Below, piece after piece: positions 1 to 64,000 of a DNA stretch of 64,000 nt. Origin of the DNA: Misgurnus anguillicaudatus. Lineage: Eukaryota > Chordata > Actinopteri > Cypriniformes > Cobitidae. The stretch covers positions 6,763,501-6,827,500 of the forward strand of contig NC_073358.2 of NCBI RefSeq assembly GCF_027580225.2, given 5' to 3'. Below the pieces are notes generated by a model, which saw nothing but the letters and a program-made list of their open reading frames with translations, had not been told where the DNA came from and did not search any database. Each line of letters opens with the position of its first letter. The first letter of the stretch is position 1. The position numbers were made by a program, and so were the translations under genes.

Positions 1-63
1 GTCATGGTAAATGATATGTAAAAATAATAAAGCAATGAACCTCTTAAGAAAACAAAGCATGAT

Positions 64-309
64 TTAAAGGTGGGGTGCATGATTTTTGAAAAACGCTTTG
101 GAAAAGGGAGTCGGGCCGAGTTCAAAGCACACTTGTAGCCAATCAGCAGTAAGGGGCGTGTCTACTAACCGACATCATTGCCTGGGTTGCGTATGTGTGG
201 GGTGGGTCTATCAAAAGAAGATCCAGATTTGATTGGGGTAGGGGCGTGATTGTTTAGGTGATTTCAAATGTCAACATTGGCTTTCAGAGATCATGCACCC
301 CGCCTTTAA
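64..309. mobile_element. TTAA-flanked MITE (TTAAAGGTGGGGTG family), full copy
   Basis: Ends TTAAAGGTGGGGTGCATGAT and its inverted counterpart ATCATGCACCCCGCCTTTAA; 246 bp with TTAA at both tips. A second, right-truncated copy lies at 58103-58336 and shares most of the interior, including a CCAATCAGCAGTAAGGGG block. Non-coding. Confidence 0.75.
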
Positions 310-363
310 TTATAGTAAGCATAGTTTTATTATTTGTAGTACCCACAAATGTATTGCGATCGT

Positions 364-440
364 GGGGCAGTCGTGGCCTAATGGTTTGAGAGTTGGGCTT
401 GTAACCCAAGGATTGCCGGTTCAAGGCTCATGGCTGGCAG
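364..440 (+). repeat. tRNA-derived SINE head
   Basis: A-box-like TGGCCTAATGGTTTGAGAG and B-box-like GGTTCAAGGCT about 40 bp apart, the head of a tRNA-derived SINE. The stems do not pair as in a functional tRNA. A GA microsatellite follows downstream. Confidence 0.6.
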
Positions 441-536
441 GCAAAAAGCATCTAAGTGCCAGGCATTCATTGAACTTTCTATAATCGGTGCAAATCCGTT
501 TTAACTTTTGGTTTAGAAAAAGTTATTTGGGAAATC

Positions 537-537
<1 letters not shown>

Positions 538-595
<58 letters not shown>
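538..595. repeat. (GA)n microsatellite
   Basis: About 29 uninterrupted GA units, ~165 bp upstream of the first abr exon in the window. Confidence 0.95.
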
Positions 596-599
<4 letters not shown>

Positions 600-761
600 A
601 GGGCTAATCAAAGCAGGAAGTTTGTCTGATTAAAATGATTATAGACATGAATGCTCATACAGTATGTCTCATGCTGCTGTGTTTGTTTATGCAGGATGTT
701 ATTGTCTTGTGTGTAAGAGTTTAATGCACTAATAACATATTGATGTTGTTTGTGTGGACAG

Positions 762-62745
<61,984 letters not shown>

Positions 62746-64000
62746 GTGAGACACACCACAAACACGGCGATCTCAGCATGTTCCTGGCGGACCCATGGAG
62801 TTAGCACACAGACAGATGCAACCCATTCACATTTACCATCGTACAGAACGTACATAAACTTTATGCCATACATGTACAGATCTTCACAGGTCCACTTAGA
62901 TCCAAAAACACGAGGTCCGGCCCGAGACCCAAGGGGGTTTCGGGTCTAAAAGTTTCACGTGTGCCTCGCACACGGGTCGGGTATAATAATAATGGCATGG
63001 GGTCTCTGGGATTTTAAAATGAATGTGTTTTTACCGAATGGACCCAAGATGACCCGAACGTTCTCGTGAGTGTGCATTGATGTACTTTTTCAAATTAACC
63101 CCTCTTCTGTTTGACAAGAGCGCTTGCGACATCGTCTGGCTGGCGGTAGATACATTTTTCATTTTAAATGTAAATTTTAGCGGTTACCTTGGTGTCGTTG
63201 TCAGATAATGAGGTCACCTGCAGACTGCACACACATCGGTGCCGTTTACATTCAGGTTAAAAAAATTGGCACTGGTTCGCATCGGACTCGGGTCTCGGGT
63301 TTTTTGAGTTTGTCTCGGGTCTTTATTTAAAAAAAAGATTTATGCACGTTGGGTTCGGGTCATTCCGGGTCTGGTACATTTCTTTGCACCCGAGACCTCT
63401 ACTAGGGGACTGGGACCCACAAGGGGGCCTCAACAGATTTCCAAGAAGGGCTTTTATGGACAAAAAAGCATTAAAATTAGATACTGTAAAACAACCAAAA
63501 ATCTATATATTTCTTATTGTTTGTATCTGCAGCGTTCCCACGGGTCATGGAATTTCTGGAATATCCTGGAATTTTAAATGGTCTTTTCCAGTCACAGAAT
63601 ATCAGGGATTTTTGTTTCAAATCAAAATGTAATCTGCTTGTTAACTTGTGACGTAAGAAATACCATTTCCATGTCCAAACCTCCGCAAACTACAATTTAA
63701 ACAGCTGTTTATTTGGCACTGTTTATTCATTTCGGGCATTCAGGCTACATTTTTATAAACTCACGGTGTACACTACATTATCCAGGCTCACGGCATCCTG
63801 GAAGTAGGTCATGGAAATTTCAGTCAGTGAAAATGACATTTGACTTCGAGAACCCTGTATCTGTCTAGTCTTTCGGGTAGAAATGGAGTAAGGTGAGGGG
63901 GCTTCAGATATTGGGGGTCCTTGAAGTGAAAAAGGTTAAGGGCCACAGTCACTGGTATACAGTATAGTTGGGGTACCCTTTAATATATGTGAGATAAAGC
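62746..64000. repeat. abr intron with two diverged repeats
   Basis: 62900-63405 is rich in CGGGTC/GACCCG blocks (GGGTCGGGTATAAT; ends GACCTCTAC). 63531-63862 is a repeat with GTTCCCACGGGTCATGGAAT at its left and GACTTCGAGAACCCTGTATC at its right. The next abr exon is beyond the window. Confidence 0.5.

Noticed and set aside
364..440. A tRNA gene
   Set aside because: A and B boxes are present, but the acceptor and anticodon stems do not pair and the copy continues into a SINE body.

Overview
The window is vertebrate nuclear DNA, almost certainly from a teleost and probably a cyprinid. It is one gene with long introns, conserved exons with GT-AG borders, tRNA-derived SINE pieces with a cyprinid-type tail, a decayed Tc1/mariner element and a very dense load of small foldback DNA transposons. 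The species call is an inference from repeat style.

The only protein-coding gene recognised is on the + strand: the 3' two thirds of abr (active breakpoint cluster region-related, the paralogue of BCR). Eleven exons in consistent phase run from 762 to 62745. They encode the end of the PH domain, the C2 domain and most of the RhoGAP domain, including the arginine finger. The N-terminal DH/PH exons lie upstream and the last ~75-80 codons lie downstream. Exons of 105 and 75 nt (1567-1671, 7623-7697) match the BCR exons e13/e14 in size and position. A 44.4-kb intron (15611-59977) separates the exons encoding the first and last parts of C2. Inside it, at 48189-48344, is a candidate alternative first exon whose phase-0 donor fits the next abr exon. 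It would give a short isoform with the RhoGAP domain but no DH, PH or most of C2.

The introns are mostly transposon debris. At least ten foldback families share TTAAAGG ends. A second group (ends GGGTGATTCTCACGAAA) has 4-bp target duplications, and a third (ends GAAGAG) also has 4-bp duplications. A 908-bp element flanked by a 9-bp duplication carries a broken RecQ-like helicase exon. A Tc1-like element with a dead transposase sits inside a foldback element at 21526-23128. There is a ~1.9-kb tandem array of ~290-299-bp units (12565-14465), a palindromic 21-bp minisatellite with about 13 CACGTG sites (25952-26401) and a ~570-bp composite microsatellite (47079-47650).

The most unusual signal is a 214-bp stretch (33145-33358) in one arm of a foldback element. 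It differs from its sister copies by 31 T-to-C changes and almost nothing else. The opposite-strand neighbour preference (U and A favoured, G avoided) is that of ADAR adenosine deaminases, which suggests a genomically fixed A-to-I editing-like hypermutation. The second anomaly is the abr intron between 1486 and 1567, which lacks a GT donor at the expected place and has a 7-bp direct repeat at its two ends.
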